Shown here: piece by piece, positions 8,610 through 17,610 of the stretch
Numbering within the stretch: the stretch's first letter is position 1
Layout of the letters: the number at the start of each line of letters is the position of its first letter
NCBI GenBank assembly: GCA_902168105.1
Contig: CABHOY010000049.1
Span: 62,001-126,000, forward strand
Direction: 5' to 3'
DNA: 64,000 bases
Origin: an uncultured Flavihumibacter sp.
GTDB lineage: Bacteria > Bacteroidota > Bacteroidia > Chitinophagales > Chitinophagaceae
Notes under the pieces: model-generated
What the model saw: the letters and a program-made list of their open reading frames with translations, nothing else
Database searches by the model: none
Told to the model about the DNA's origin: nothing
Position numbers and translations under genes: made by a program

Positions 8610-10295
8610 ATGTCTATAACAACCAGAGCAGCGCTGAAAGCACAATTTAAGACCGGCGCTATACCGACCTCGCAGGATTTCTTTAACCTGATAGACTCTA
8701 CGCTGGTAAGGAGGGATGATGCTTTTTTCGGCAAATGGGCGGCTGGGATCTGCTATTACGAGGGCGATGTAGTGATCTACAACAATGCGCTGTATACCTG
8801 TGTGCCTGCTGGCGATAAGCCATGCGGTTGCGAAGGTAAGGAAGGTGAAGTGAAAGCCGATAAAGGTAAAGGGCATTGCTCCGTGGACAATCCTGAGATA
8901 GATTGTACCAACTGGAAAATGCTGGACATTGATGCTTCCGATGAAGATTGGGAGATCATCCGCAATGAAGATAAAGTTCCCATTATCATGTATGCCAAAG
9001 TATTTGGTAAAATAGGTATGGGCACGGAAGACCCTAAGGCACGGGTACACATTCATGTGGAAGAGCTGAACAGTGATTTCCTTTTCAGCCCTGACAATGC
9101 ACAATCGCCCGAATTTGTAATACAGCACTCAGGTGATGGTACCAAATTATTATCAGAAAAGCTGGCCGACAATAAAGCTGTATTTACTACAAATACAGAA
9201 GGTTTCCTCTTCACTACTACTGTACCGCCGGTACCTTCAGACGGTGAAGAGAATACGCCAAAAGAAATAGTACCCGTAAAACCAGTGTTCATCACTACGC
9301 CGGACGCCGGTGCAGCTGTTGGTATCGGTACTACTGCTCCCGAAGCGGGTGTTGACATCCAGAACCAGGCTTCTGCACGCCTCTTATTGAATCCGGTACA
9401 GGCAGTGGTGCCACAGGCTGTATGGATCCATAAAGCTGAATTCAGTCAGCAGAGCCACCTGAGTGTTACGCTGGACGATCATGTATCCAGTTTCACTACC
9501 AATGCGCCAGATGGTTTTTATTTCCGCAAGGGACTGGATGAAACCCGGAACTATCTGAAGAATATAGCGCAACCTGCATCAGAGACACTGGTGTCTATTA
9601 AACAGGATGGCCGTGTAGGTATTGGTACAGAAACGCCTGTTACCAACGTGGAGATCACCAAAGCGAATAGCGCAGGCGCTTTCCTCATGTGCCTTGATAA
9701 TACCAATCCTGCTTTCAGTATCATCAATAACCGGCCTAATAATGAAAAACGCAATTATCTGTTATTGGGTGCGGACAATGACTGGGGAGCGTTCCTCACA
9801 GATGCATCGAAAGGTTTTGTATTTAAAAAGGGACGTGAATATGGTAATGGTAATGAACTCGAAATAAACCAGGGAGAAGATCTCGTAACGATCTCCGCTG
9901 AAGGCAAAACTATTATCGGAGGCATAACGCCGACAGGCTTTGACCTGAATGTAAAAGGGAAGGCACGTGCCTTTGGTCTGTATCTCGATACTGATGTTCG
10001 TAAGGTGAACAATCCTACGAAGCTGGGTAACGTGATCGATAAGGTGAGGAAACTGAATCCTGTTACTTTCACCTTTAACCAGCAGAAGGCGAATTGCCCC
10101 GGAGGAGAAGCACAGATAGGTTTCCTGCCACATCAGGTAGAAGAGTTCTTCCCTGAACTGGTGAATACAGATAATGATGGCACGCAGACGTTGGCATATG
10201 CGAATATGGTGGCGGTGTTGACCAAAGCCATACAAGAACAGCAGGAAACGATCGCTGCGTTGCAGAAACGCCTGGATGCCCTGGAGGGTAAATAA
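8610..10295 (+). CDS. Tail-fibre protein with C-terminal S74-type chaperone domain (Afp13-like)
   Basis: The 561-aa product begins with a helix, then a Cys-rich segment (residues ~40-110) with the spacing W...YYEGDVVIYNNALYTC...NWKML, like a CBM5/12 chitin-binding fold. The shaft carries spaced V/I-G-I-G-T-x-x-P motifs (for example VGIGTTAPEAGVDI and VGIGTETPVTNVEI) typical of trimeric beta-helical fibres. From about residue 460 it matches the intramolecular chaperone of endosialidase/S74 fibres (DVRKVNNPTKLGNVIDKVRK ... IGFLPHQVEEFFPELV) and ends in a coiled coil. It probably sets target recognition for the particle. Its place between two baseplate genes fits. The carbohydrate-binding reading is an inference. 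Confidence 0.85.
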   Translation: MSITTRAALKAQFKTGAIPTSQDFFNLIDSTLVRRDDAFFGKWAAGICYYEGDVVIYNNALYTCVPAGDKPCGCEGKEGEVKADKGKGHCSVDNPEIDCTNWKMLDIDASDEDWEIIRNEDKVPIIMYAKVFGKIGMGTEDPKARVHIHVEELNSDFLFSPDNAQSPEFVIQHSGDGTKLLSEKLADNKAVFTTNTEGFLFTTTVPPVPSDGEENTPKEIVPVKPVFITTPDAGAAVGIGTTAPEAGVDIQNQASARLLLNPVQAVVPQAVWIHKAEFSQQSHLSVTLDDHVSSFTTNAPDGFYFRKGLDETRNYLKNIAQPASETLVSIKQDGRVGIGTETPVTNVEITKANSAGAFLMCLDNTNPAFSIINNRPNNEKRNYLLLGADNDWGAFLTDASKGFVFKKGREYGNGNELEINQGEDLVTISAEGKTIIGGITPTGFDLNVKGKARAFGLYLDTDVRKVNNPTKLGNVIDKVRKLNPVTFTFNQQKANCPGGEAQIGFLPHQVEEFFPELVNTDNDGTQTLAYANMVAVLTKAIQEQQETIAALQKRLDALEGK

Positions 10296-10339
10296 CCAGG
10301 TACCGATCACCGATACATTATACCAAGCACTATCTTAAA

Positions 10340-13300
10340 ATGCCTGATCTTAAATATATAACTACAGATAAGAACAGCGGGTTCCCGGAATACCTGGACT
10401 TTGCCACGCTGCGCAAACTGGGCATTCAGCACGTTGCGGAGCTTTCAGGCAAGATATGGACAGACCACAACCTGCATGATCCGGGCATCACGATGCTGGA
10501 GGCGCTTTGCTACGTGCTGACCGATCTGGACTATCGTACCAAACTGGATTTTAAAGACCTGGTTGCTCTCCGCACCGGTTCTAAGGAAGATAACTTTTAT
10601 ACGGCAGCACAGATACTGGGAAACAATCCATTGACCATTGCAGACATCCGCCGTATGCTCATCGATATTAAAGGTGTGCGTAATGCCTGGCTGGCGCCGA
10701 TCAATGAAACGGAAACAGAAGAGGCATATTCACTCGTATATGATTGCAACACCGGCGACCTTGATAACACAAGGCTGACAGAAGAGCAATCGGCAGTTCC
10801 CCTTAAAGGATTGTATCGTGTGTATATAGAGCCGGATGATGTGTATGCCGCCGCTTATGAAAAGGATGCCTGCGGTAACGACGTGTTTCCGATGGATGCG
10901 GTATTGACAGAGATTGATACGCGCTTGCACGGGCACCGTAATCTTTGTGAAGACTTCCCGGATATTATCGTACTGGAGAAAGAACCGATCAGCCTTTGCC
11001 TGCATATTGAACTGGCGGCTAACTTTGATCCTGACGATGTACTGCTGAAAATTTACAGCGATATACAGGATTTCCTGTCGCCAGCCCCTGTCTTTTACAG
11101 CCTGCAACAATTGCTGGAGAAAGGCAGAAGTATGGAGGAGATCTTTGAAGGCCGTCCTTATGATTTTGTCAAAGATGCACCTTTACAACAGAACGGTTTT
11201 ATTGATGTGCAGGAGCTGGAAAGTCTGGAAAGACTGACAGAGCTGCATGCTTCAGATCTGTACCGCATCATTATGAAGGTGCCTGGTGTGGCTGGTGTGA
11301 CCCGTTTGCAGATGAGCAGCTTTGACGAAGAAGGATATGCTAAAACAGATGCAGATGGTAATCCTATCATTGAGGAAGGGGAAGAGTGGTGCCTCCGTTT
11401 GAAAAAAGACCATCGCCCTGTGTTGTCTCCTGAGACTTCCAATGTGATCTTCTTCCGCAACAAAATGCCGTTTAGTGCAAACAGGGAAGTCGTAAACCAA
11501 CGATATAAGAAAGGTATCTCCGATTACAATAAATTCCCGAAGCAAAGGGAAGCGTTGGACACTGTTGTACCTCAGGGCCGTCAGCTGGACCTCGCGCAAT
11601 ATACATCTGTACAATACGAGTTCCCGAAGGTTTACCTGATCGGTAAGAATGATGTGCCGGGCGATTCGACAGCGGCGAGAAAGGCACAGGCATTGCAATT
11701 GCAGGCTTACTTGTTATTCTTCGACAGGTTACTGGCGGATTATTTTTCCCAGTTATCGGGTGTTAGAAAATTATTCTCCCTACGTCCTTCACAGGATGGA
11801 GCCGAACATACTTACTTTTCCGCTGATCTTAACGGTATCCCGCAGTTGCCTTCCCTGTTGCGATATAAAAAGCAATTGCCACAGAATACGCAAGGTACAT
11901 CCTATAACGGTATGCAGCTTGCGTATGAACCGGATGCTACCGGCACCGCCCGGAAGGTATATAACTCTATGTACCTCCGTGACGAAATGATCCGCCGTAT
12001 TATCAACGAGTGTACAAACAATAATGTAACACGAATCATACAACAGCAGGAAGATGCCGGTAACTGGTATTTTCAGTTGAGAGATGCTGCTGAGAATGTA
12101 CTGTTGGAAAGTACGGTTTTCTTCAATACAGAAATAGCCGCAGAACAGGCTGCATTGGACGTTGTTTTCCTCGCTACGCTATCCGGCAGTTATAGCCGTA
12201 ACAACAACCGGCAAGATGATATTTATAGTTTCGACCTGGTGTACAATGATGCCGGCGATACAGAGATGCTCACCGCATTGTACGAAACGACAGAGCAATA
12301 CCAGGAGAGAAAGGAGCGCTTTCAGAACCATCTGTTGGCGAGATTCTCTGAAGACTTTACAGACTATGCCCTGATGATGTACAATCTCAGCGGCAAAAAG
12401 AATGACCCCGCACGTAATATAGCAGACAAGGCTGCGTTCCTGTCCGCTTATCCCGAAACCAGCGCTAACCGTGCACTGGCTTTCGATTATAAAAATCCGG
12501 CTGAAGGTTTCCCTGTATGTGGTCTGGAAAAAAGAGTGGCTGGACTAATGGGCATACGTCAGTCTCCTTCCGCCTCGTTGAATAACTTTGATCTTGTTAC
12601 TGCCGAAAAGCAGACGGGTTTCGTTTGCTCTATAACCGGTCAGAACACTCCATTGTTTGTTAGCGAAAGCTTACATAGTAAAGAAAATATTAGTGGCGTT
12701 TTTGGAGAATTCCTGGAACTTGGAAAAGAGAAAGCTAACTATAAGCCTTATGGATGTCCGGGAGAAGGCGTATTTGGTTTCTATATACAATCTCCGTTGA
12801 CAGCGAATGAATGGATCGCTGCAAAGTATTCTTTTGAGTACACGACCGAAGAGGAAAGGGACGAGGTGATAGAATGGTTCGTGAAATTCTTCCGCTGCAA
12901 TGGCCAATATAAGCTCTATCCGCAAACGCAGGAGGGATATTATTTCCTGTTACCTGATGATTATGGCAAGACACTGTTGAAAAGCAAACAAGGCTTTGAA
13001 ACGCCGGAGGTAGCACTATCTCACGGGTATGATTGCCTGGAGATCTTACAGGACGGCAATGCCTGGGAAGTGGAGCCTGATATGGCTACGGGAAGTTACA
13101 GGATCATTATTAATCACAATAATGTTCAGATCGCATATCATCCGCAGACATACGGTACGAAAGAAGCTGCGGAGCAGAAGATGAAAGAATTGCAGGAATA
13201 CTTCCGCAAACATTATCTCGTTTACCAGCGTGAAACATCTGAATTATATAACTGGCTGATGACCCATGAGGGACAGCCGGTATGGCAGGGCGTTATTCCA

Positions 13301-16300
13301 TTTAAGGATGGAACGCAGTTGCCCCGGGCCTTTGCGCAGTTTATTGAACTGGCGGCAAAAGCTGATAACTATGAGGTTGTGCAGACCGGAGACGGACAGT
13401 TCCGTTTGCAGGTGATCCGTAAGGAAACTGTTGATGAGGAAGGCACAACTATCAATACTGTCATGTCTGTACATCAATCTGATTTTCCTACAGGAGATGC
13501 GGCGAAACAGTCATTGAATAACTATGTAATGCTCTTCAGCCGTCTATGGCTGACGGTAAGCGGTGTTGTGACGACTGTGCCAGCTGCTATCTATCATTTT
13601 AAAGACCTGGAAGCGCCGGCAGGGCAACCAGCAGTTCTTTTAACAACTGTTCGTCCTGTTCCGGACGGAGCTGCGGTAGCACAGGTAACACGCAACATTA
13701 TCCGTCACGCGGGGAATCCGCAAAGGGTTTCACTGTATACGGCAGATGATTGCAGGTATGTGGTGCAGGTGCGTGATGATGCCGGGCAATTGCTGGCAGA
13801 GAGCCCTGAAACAAACGATCATGCCACTGCCACTAATTTACTGGAAAGAATACTATTGAAAGCCGGTCAGGATACGCTTTGGGTAGAAAAAGGCGAAACG
13901 GCGAATGCATATGGATTCCTCTGGGAAGACGAAAATACGCATACCCCGTTATTACAGAGTATTGCCGTATGGGACGATCAACAGGCCGCAGTAGCAGCTT
14001 TCCTGGGATGGATACTGACTGCTACAGCAGCAGATGTGCAGGCGGATCAGCAACCCGGTAGCGGATATGGTTACATCGCTTATACAAAAGAAGGTGTGCC
14101 ATTTGCGAAACAAGGTAAATGGTATACTTCCGCAGAAGAAAGAGATGCTGTATTGCTGTCGGTTAATCAGCAACTGGCTGCTTTGCAGACAAGCACAGGA
14201 TGGTCGGCCGTTACAATGTATCATTATTACTTTAAGATCAGTGATAAGGAAGGTTTATTGTTGCAGGAGCCGCAATTCTATACCAGTTATGATGAAGTGC
14301 GTACTGCTTTTTATAACACAGTGAAGTTTGGCAAGCAGCGGCAATATTACCTGCTGACGATCCATGATAACTGTAGTTACGGTTTTAAGATCATCGATAG
14401 TAACAAAAACGTACTGGCGGTACATCCTTTTGAATATACTACTACTGCTGCAAGGGACGCCGCTGTTGACCGTACGCTCCGTTTCCTGCAGGAATACGGT
14501 CAGACGGTAGCCGATGTGAAACTGACAGGCGCCTGGCGTTATAGCTGGCAATGGCTGTCGTGCTGTTGCTGGTATCCTGAAACTGCACTGGAAGGGCTGG
14601 ATGAGAAACCAGAGAAAGAAGATGCAAAGAACGCGCTGAAATATATACTTAATACACTGGCGACCGTAGAGAGCAATTATAAAGTAGAGAAAGAAGAAGG
14701 TGGCTACCGCGTATATCTGCTGGATGGAGAAGAGCGGGTGGCGGTGCATCCTCACTGGTATGATTCAGAACGTGAGGGAGAAGTGGCGCGTGACAGACTG
14801 ATAGTCTGGGCGAAATTTAAGTTGGATGAGATAGATGCTAAGATCTATTCAATAGAGAAGGATGTACGGACTGACCTGTATCAGGGCGGCGATGAAGAGG
14901 CTGTGATCGGGTACCGTTTATGGGACCGTGATTACAGGATGGCCCGTTATTGTGAGCAGTTCGATACTGCGGAAGAACGTGCGCAAGTGATAACAGCATT
15001 ACTGCAACGTTATCATCGTAAACAGCCGGGTTATACTGTCCTGGAGAAAGGAGCATCTGTGGTAACCGGAGAGCAAGGTGTTTATTATTATCAGCTGCGC
15101 CGGAATGATCTTCTGCTCTGGCAGAGCGTGAAAACTTATGCTACGGCAAATGATGCGACAGCAGCTTTCCATGTTGAAAGCTGGGATCTGTTACAGCGTT
15201 CCCTGTCAGCGGAGAATTACAGTGCCTGGACGCCTGTTACGGAAGATCTTTACCTGAATGATGAGAAGGGACAACCGCTCGCAGTAGCTAAGATCACGCC
15301 GGGTAGTTATGATGCTTATACTGCTGCAATTAAAGCAAGGCAGCAATTCGCCCGCAAACACGGTGTATATCGTAAAGCAGATGGAGCTTTTGCATTCCAT
15401 ATTTACAATACTAAAACGAATAGATACGAATGGGAGAGCACCCATACATACCCTGACGCGGATACGGCCATGGCAGACCTGCTGGAGTTCCTGCAGCTGC
15501 TGTTATTCAGGGGAAACTATTGCCTGGACGACGAAACAGTAGGATGCTACTATTCTATCAACCTGGGCAAAGTATTACTTGACATTCAACATGTGACTGA
15601 GATATGTGAAAAGAAAGATGATGAAGGGGAAGGAGAGAATGAGGAAGAAGAAGAGGTGGGCGTTGAACAAGCCGCATGGGATGCGTTGCAATTCTTTCTT
15701 GACAATCTCGACCCTGACGACAGGAATTTCTTCCCTTATACAAATTATGCTGCTGGTTGCCGGTATTCGTTCCGTATGGTGGATGATAGTGTATATCGCG
15801 TAGCGCAACATACAGGCTGGTATCAGGGTATGGAAAGGAGAGAGGAAGCGAGAATGAAATTACAGGCGGATATCTACTGTAAGAAGAGGCTTTATGGCTG
15901 GTTTGTGAATCCTGATACGGATGACAAAATGGACCAGCGTATCCTGGAGGCTTACTTTGACAAACCCGAAAAGATCAATTATCTCCAGCTGTGGATGACC
16001 TATAAAGGGATTCCTTCTCTTTCAGCGGTATGGAAATCTGCAGCAGACCCATTAAGAGAGCCGGAAGAGGATGAGTTGCCGGAAGATGTTCCAAGCCTGT
16101 ATTACTATCAGTTGTTTGATAAAGATGGTAAGGTGATGTGGCAAACGGTGACCCGTTATAATACGCCTGAATTGGCAGAAAAAGCGGAGCAGTATTTCTT
16201 TGTTTATCTGTTGGAAATGGCGAGGTCAGACGCTTCATATTATTATGAGCAGATGCCTGGTTGTGAGAACGCCTATACCCTTTATCTGAAGGATATGGAC

Positions 16301-17584
16301 GGTAAGATCATTGCTGTGGCTCCTGAAGTGATCTGTGGTGAAGATATGGAGAATGACCGTGGCACCCGCATCTTTAACGCCATGATGTTCCCTATAGTGG
16401 AAAATGGAAAAGGATATTCATTTGAGATCAATAATATAGAGCAGGTGGTGGCTGGTAATAAGATCAGCTATGAATACACGCCTATCTGGGAATCCATACA
16501 TGTGTACGATACACCTCAAGAGGCAAAAGACGCATTAACAACTGCCAAAGATCTTTTGTTGGACCTGCGCAATTATCAGCGTGGAGATGAAGACGCCTGT
16601 GGGCCTTTCGGAGTTACACTGGTTAATCCCGTGGGTATCCTTGCAGAGCATCCGCTTTCTTATACCAGCATGACTGCGCGTAATGAAGCGATGGAATATG
16701 TACAGACGACTATCAGTGCTGAAGGTTTGCATCTGCTGGAACATATTCTGATGCGCCCCCGCGGACAACAACAGTCTTACGAAGCATTGCAGTTACAACT
16801 AAACTGGACTGAAGAAGAAAGGCTTAAGTTTTCAATTGCATTGAATATAGTTAGCGACTCGGCATTTGCGGATGCGACAGCGTACATCGAGGCATTGAAA
16901 GCAGCTTCCAAAAAGGATGACGTATTTGTTGAAAGGCGGGGAAACACAATGACCATTTCCTGGTATAAGAAGGGTGAAAAACTGGCTGTAGCAAACTTGG
17001 AGGCAACGGAACAGTTGATCAACCTGCTGAGTGACCTGGCGTTTGTACGTACTGAGATGGCCAGACTACTGGAGAGTGCATCTGTAAGAAGTGTTAGCTC
17101 CCTGGTCATTCCCATTGTTTGCAAATCGGAAGATGCTATCCTGCCTGTTTGTAATGACGTTTGTCTATGCTGCGATGATGAGGAAGAGATTGACGAGGAG
17201 AACGCGGCGTTCTGTGACCGTACTTTCTTTGCGGACCCTTATTCTTTCTGGGCGACGGTAGTATTGCCGGCATGGCCGCAACGTTTCCGCCTGGCACGCT
17301 TCAGACAGTTCTTTGAAGATACATTACGCAGGGAAGCGCCGTCGCATATAAGACTGAATATTGTCTGGATAAGCCCACAGCAGATGCTGCAGTTTGAAAG
17401 GGCCTGGAGGCAATGGCTGGGTGCTCTGGCAAGAGAAGAAAGCTGTGACTACGATGACAGCCTGCAGGTACTAAATAATGTATTAAAAGGACTTAAAAAT
17501 GTATATCCGGCTGCATACCTGTATGATGATGAAGGCGGTGACGACAAACCACTGATCATACTTGACGAGGTAATGCTTGGGTAA
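10340..17584 (+). CDS. Giant baseplate wedge protein with internal repeat region (Afp12-like, 2414 aa)
   Basis: The N-terminus carries the baseplate signature TDHNLHDPGITMLEA (residues 41-55), and the C-terminus has the matching features LHLLEHILMRPRG (about 2129) and FFADPYSFWATVVLPAWPQR (about 2300), all seen in eCIS Afp12-like wedge proteins. Between about residues 570 and 2130 it carries a long series of 40-130 residue units with a shared pattern: a strand F/Y-x-L/I-x-D, a turn with Asp/Gly/Lys, a second strand, an aromatic, T-x-x-x-A, and a helix. This pattern resembles DUF1508/YegP modules. Afp12-type proteins usually lack such an insert, which may extend outward from the baseplate. An acidic Cys-rich patch (CNDVCLCCDDEEE) lies near residue 2270. 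Confidence 0.82.
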   Translation: MPDLKYITTDKNSGFPEYLDFATLRKLGIQHVAELSGKIWTDHNLHDPGITMLEALCYVLTDLDYRTKLDFKDLVALRTGSKEDNFYTAAQILGNNPLTIADIRRMLIDIKGVRNAWLAPINETETEEAYSLVYDCNTGDLDNTRLTEEQSAVPLKGLYRVYIEPDDVYAAAYEKDACGNDVFPMDAVLTEIDTRLHGHRNLCEDFPDIIVLEKEPISLCLHIELAANFDPDDVLLKIYSDIQDFLSPAPVFYSLQQLLEKGRSMEEIFEGRPYDFVKDAPLQQNGFIDVQELESLERLTELHASDLYRIIMKVPGVAGVTRLQMSSFDEEGYAKTDADGNPIIEEGEEWCLRLKKDHRPVLSPETSNVIFFRNKMPFSANREVVNQRYKKGISDYNKFPKQREALDTVVPQGRQLDLAQYTSVQYEFPKVYLIGKNDVPGDSTAARKAQALQLQAYLLFFDRLLADYFSQLSGVRKLFSLRPSQDGAEHTYFSADLNGIPQLPSLLRYKKQLPQNTQGTSYNGMQLAYEPDATGTARKVYNSMYLRDEMIRRIINECTNNNVTRIIQQQEDAGNWYFQLRDAAENVLLESTVFFNTEIAAEQAALDVVFLATLSGSYSRNNNRQDDIYSFDLVYNDAGDTEMLTALYETTEQYQERKERFQNHLLARFSEDFTDYALMMYNLSGKKNDPARNIADKAAFLSAYPETSANRALAFDYKNPAEGFPVCGLEKRVAGLMGIRQSPSASLNNFDLVTAEKQTGFVCSITGQNTPLFVSESLHSKENISGVFGEFLELGKEKANYKPYGCPGEGVFGFYIQSPLTANEWIAAKYSFEYTTEEERDEVIEWFVKFFRCNGQYKLYPQTQEGYYFLLPDDYGKTLLKSKQGFETPEVALSHGYDCLEILQDGNAWEVEPDMATGSYRIIINHNNVQIAYHPQTYGTKEAAEQKMKELQEYFRKHYLVYQRETSELYNWLMTHEGQPVWQGVIPFKDGTQLPRAFAQFIELAAKADNYEVVQTGDGQFRLQVIRKETVDEEGTTINTVMSVHQSDFPTGDAAKQSLNNYVMLFSRLWLTVSGVVTTVPAAIYHFKDLEAPAGQPAVLLTTVRPVPDGAAVAQVTRNIIRHAGNPQRVSLYTADDCRYVVQVRDDAGQLLAESPETNDHATATNLLERILLKAGQDTLWVEKGETANAYGFLWEDENTHTPLLQSIAVWDDQQAAVAAFLGWILTATAADVQADQQPGSGYGYIAYTKEGVPFAKQGKWYTSAEERDAVLLSVNQQLAALQTSTGWSAVTMYHYYFKISDKEGLLLQEPQFYTSYDEVRTAFYNTVKFGKQRQYYLLTIHDNCSYGFKIIDSNKNVLAVHPFEYTTTAARDAAVDRTLRFLQEYGQTVADVKLTGAWRYSWQWLSCCCWYPETALEGLDEKPEKEDAKNALKYILNTLATVESNYKVEKEEGGYRVYLLDGEERVAVHPHWYDSEREGEVARDRLIVWAKFKLDEIDAKIYSIEKDVRTDLYQGGDEEAVIGYRLWDRDYRMARYCEQFDTAEERAQVITALLQRYHRKQPGYTVLEKGASVVTGEQGVYYYQLRRNDLLLWQSVKTYATANDATAAFHVESWDLLQRSLSAENYSAWTPVTEDLYLNDEKGQPLAVAKITPGSYDAYTAAIKARQQFARKHGVYRKADGAFAFHIYNTKTNRYEWESTHTYPDADTAMADLLEFLQLLLFRGNYCLDDETVGCYYSINLGKVLLDIQHVTEICEKKDDEGEGENEEEEEVGVEQAAWDALQFFLDNLDPDDRNFFPYTNYAAGCRYSFRMVDDSVYRVAQHTGWYQGMERREEARMKLQADIYCKKRLYGWFVNPDTDDKMDQRILEAYFDKPEKINYLQLWMTYKGIPSLSAVWKSAADPLREPEEDELPEDVPSLYYYQLFDKDGKVMWQTVTRYNTPELAEKAEQYFFVYLLEMARSDASYYYEQMPGCENAYTLYLKDMDGKIIAVAPEVICGEDMENDRGTRIFNAMMFPIVENGKGYSFEINNIEQVVAGNKISYEYTPIWESIHVYDTPQEAKDALTTAKDLLLDLRNYQRGDEDACGPFGVTLVNPVGILAEHPLSYTSMTARNEAMEYVQTTISAEGLHLLEHILMRPRGQQQSYEALQLQLNWTEEERLKFSIALNIVSDSAFADATAYIEALKAASKKDDVFVERRGNTMTISWYKKGEKLAVANLEATEQLINLLSDLAFVRTEMARLLESASVRSVSSLVIPIVCKSEDAILPVCNDVCLCCDDEEEIDEENAAFCDRTFFADPYSFWATVVLPAWPQRFRLARFRQFFEDTLRREAPSHIRLNIVWISPQQMLQFERAWRQWLGALAREESCDYDDSLQVLNNVLKGLKNVYPAAYLYDDEGGDDKPLIILDEVMLG

Positions 17585-17610
17585 TATTAAAATAAATAAA
17601 TTCTTCAGAA

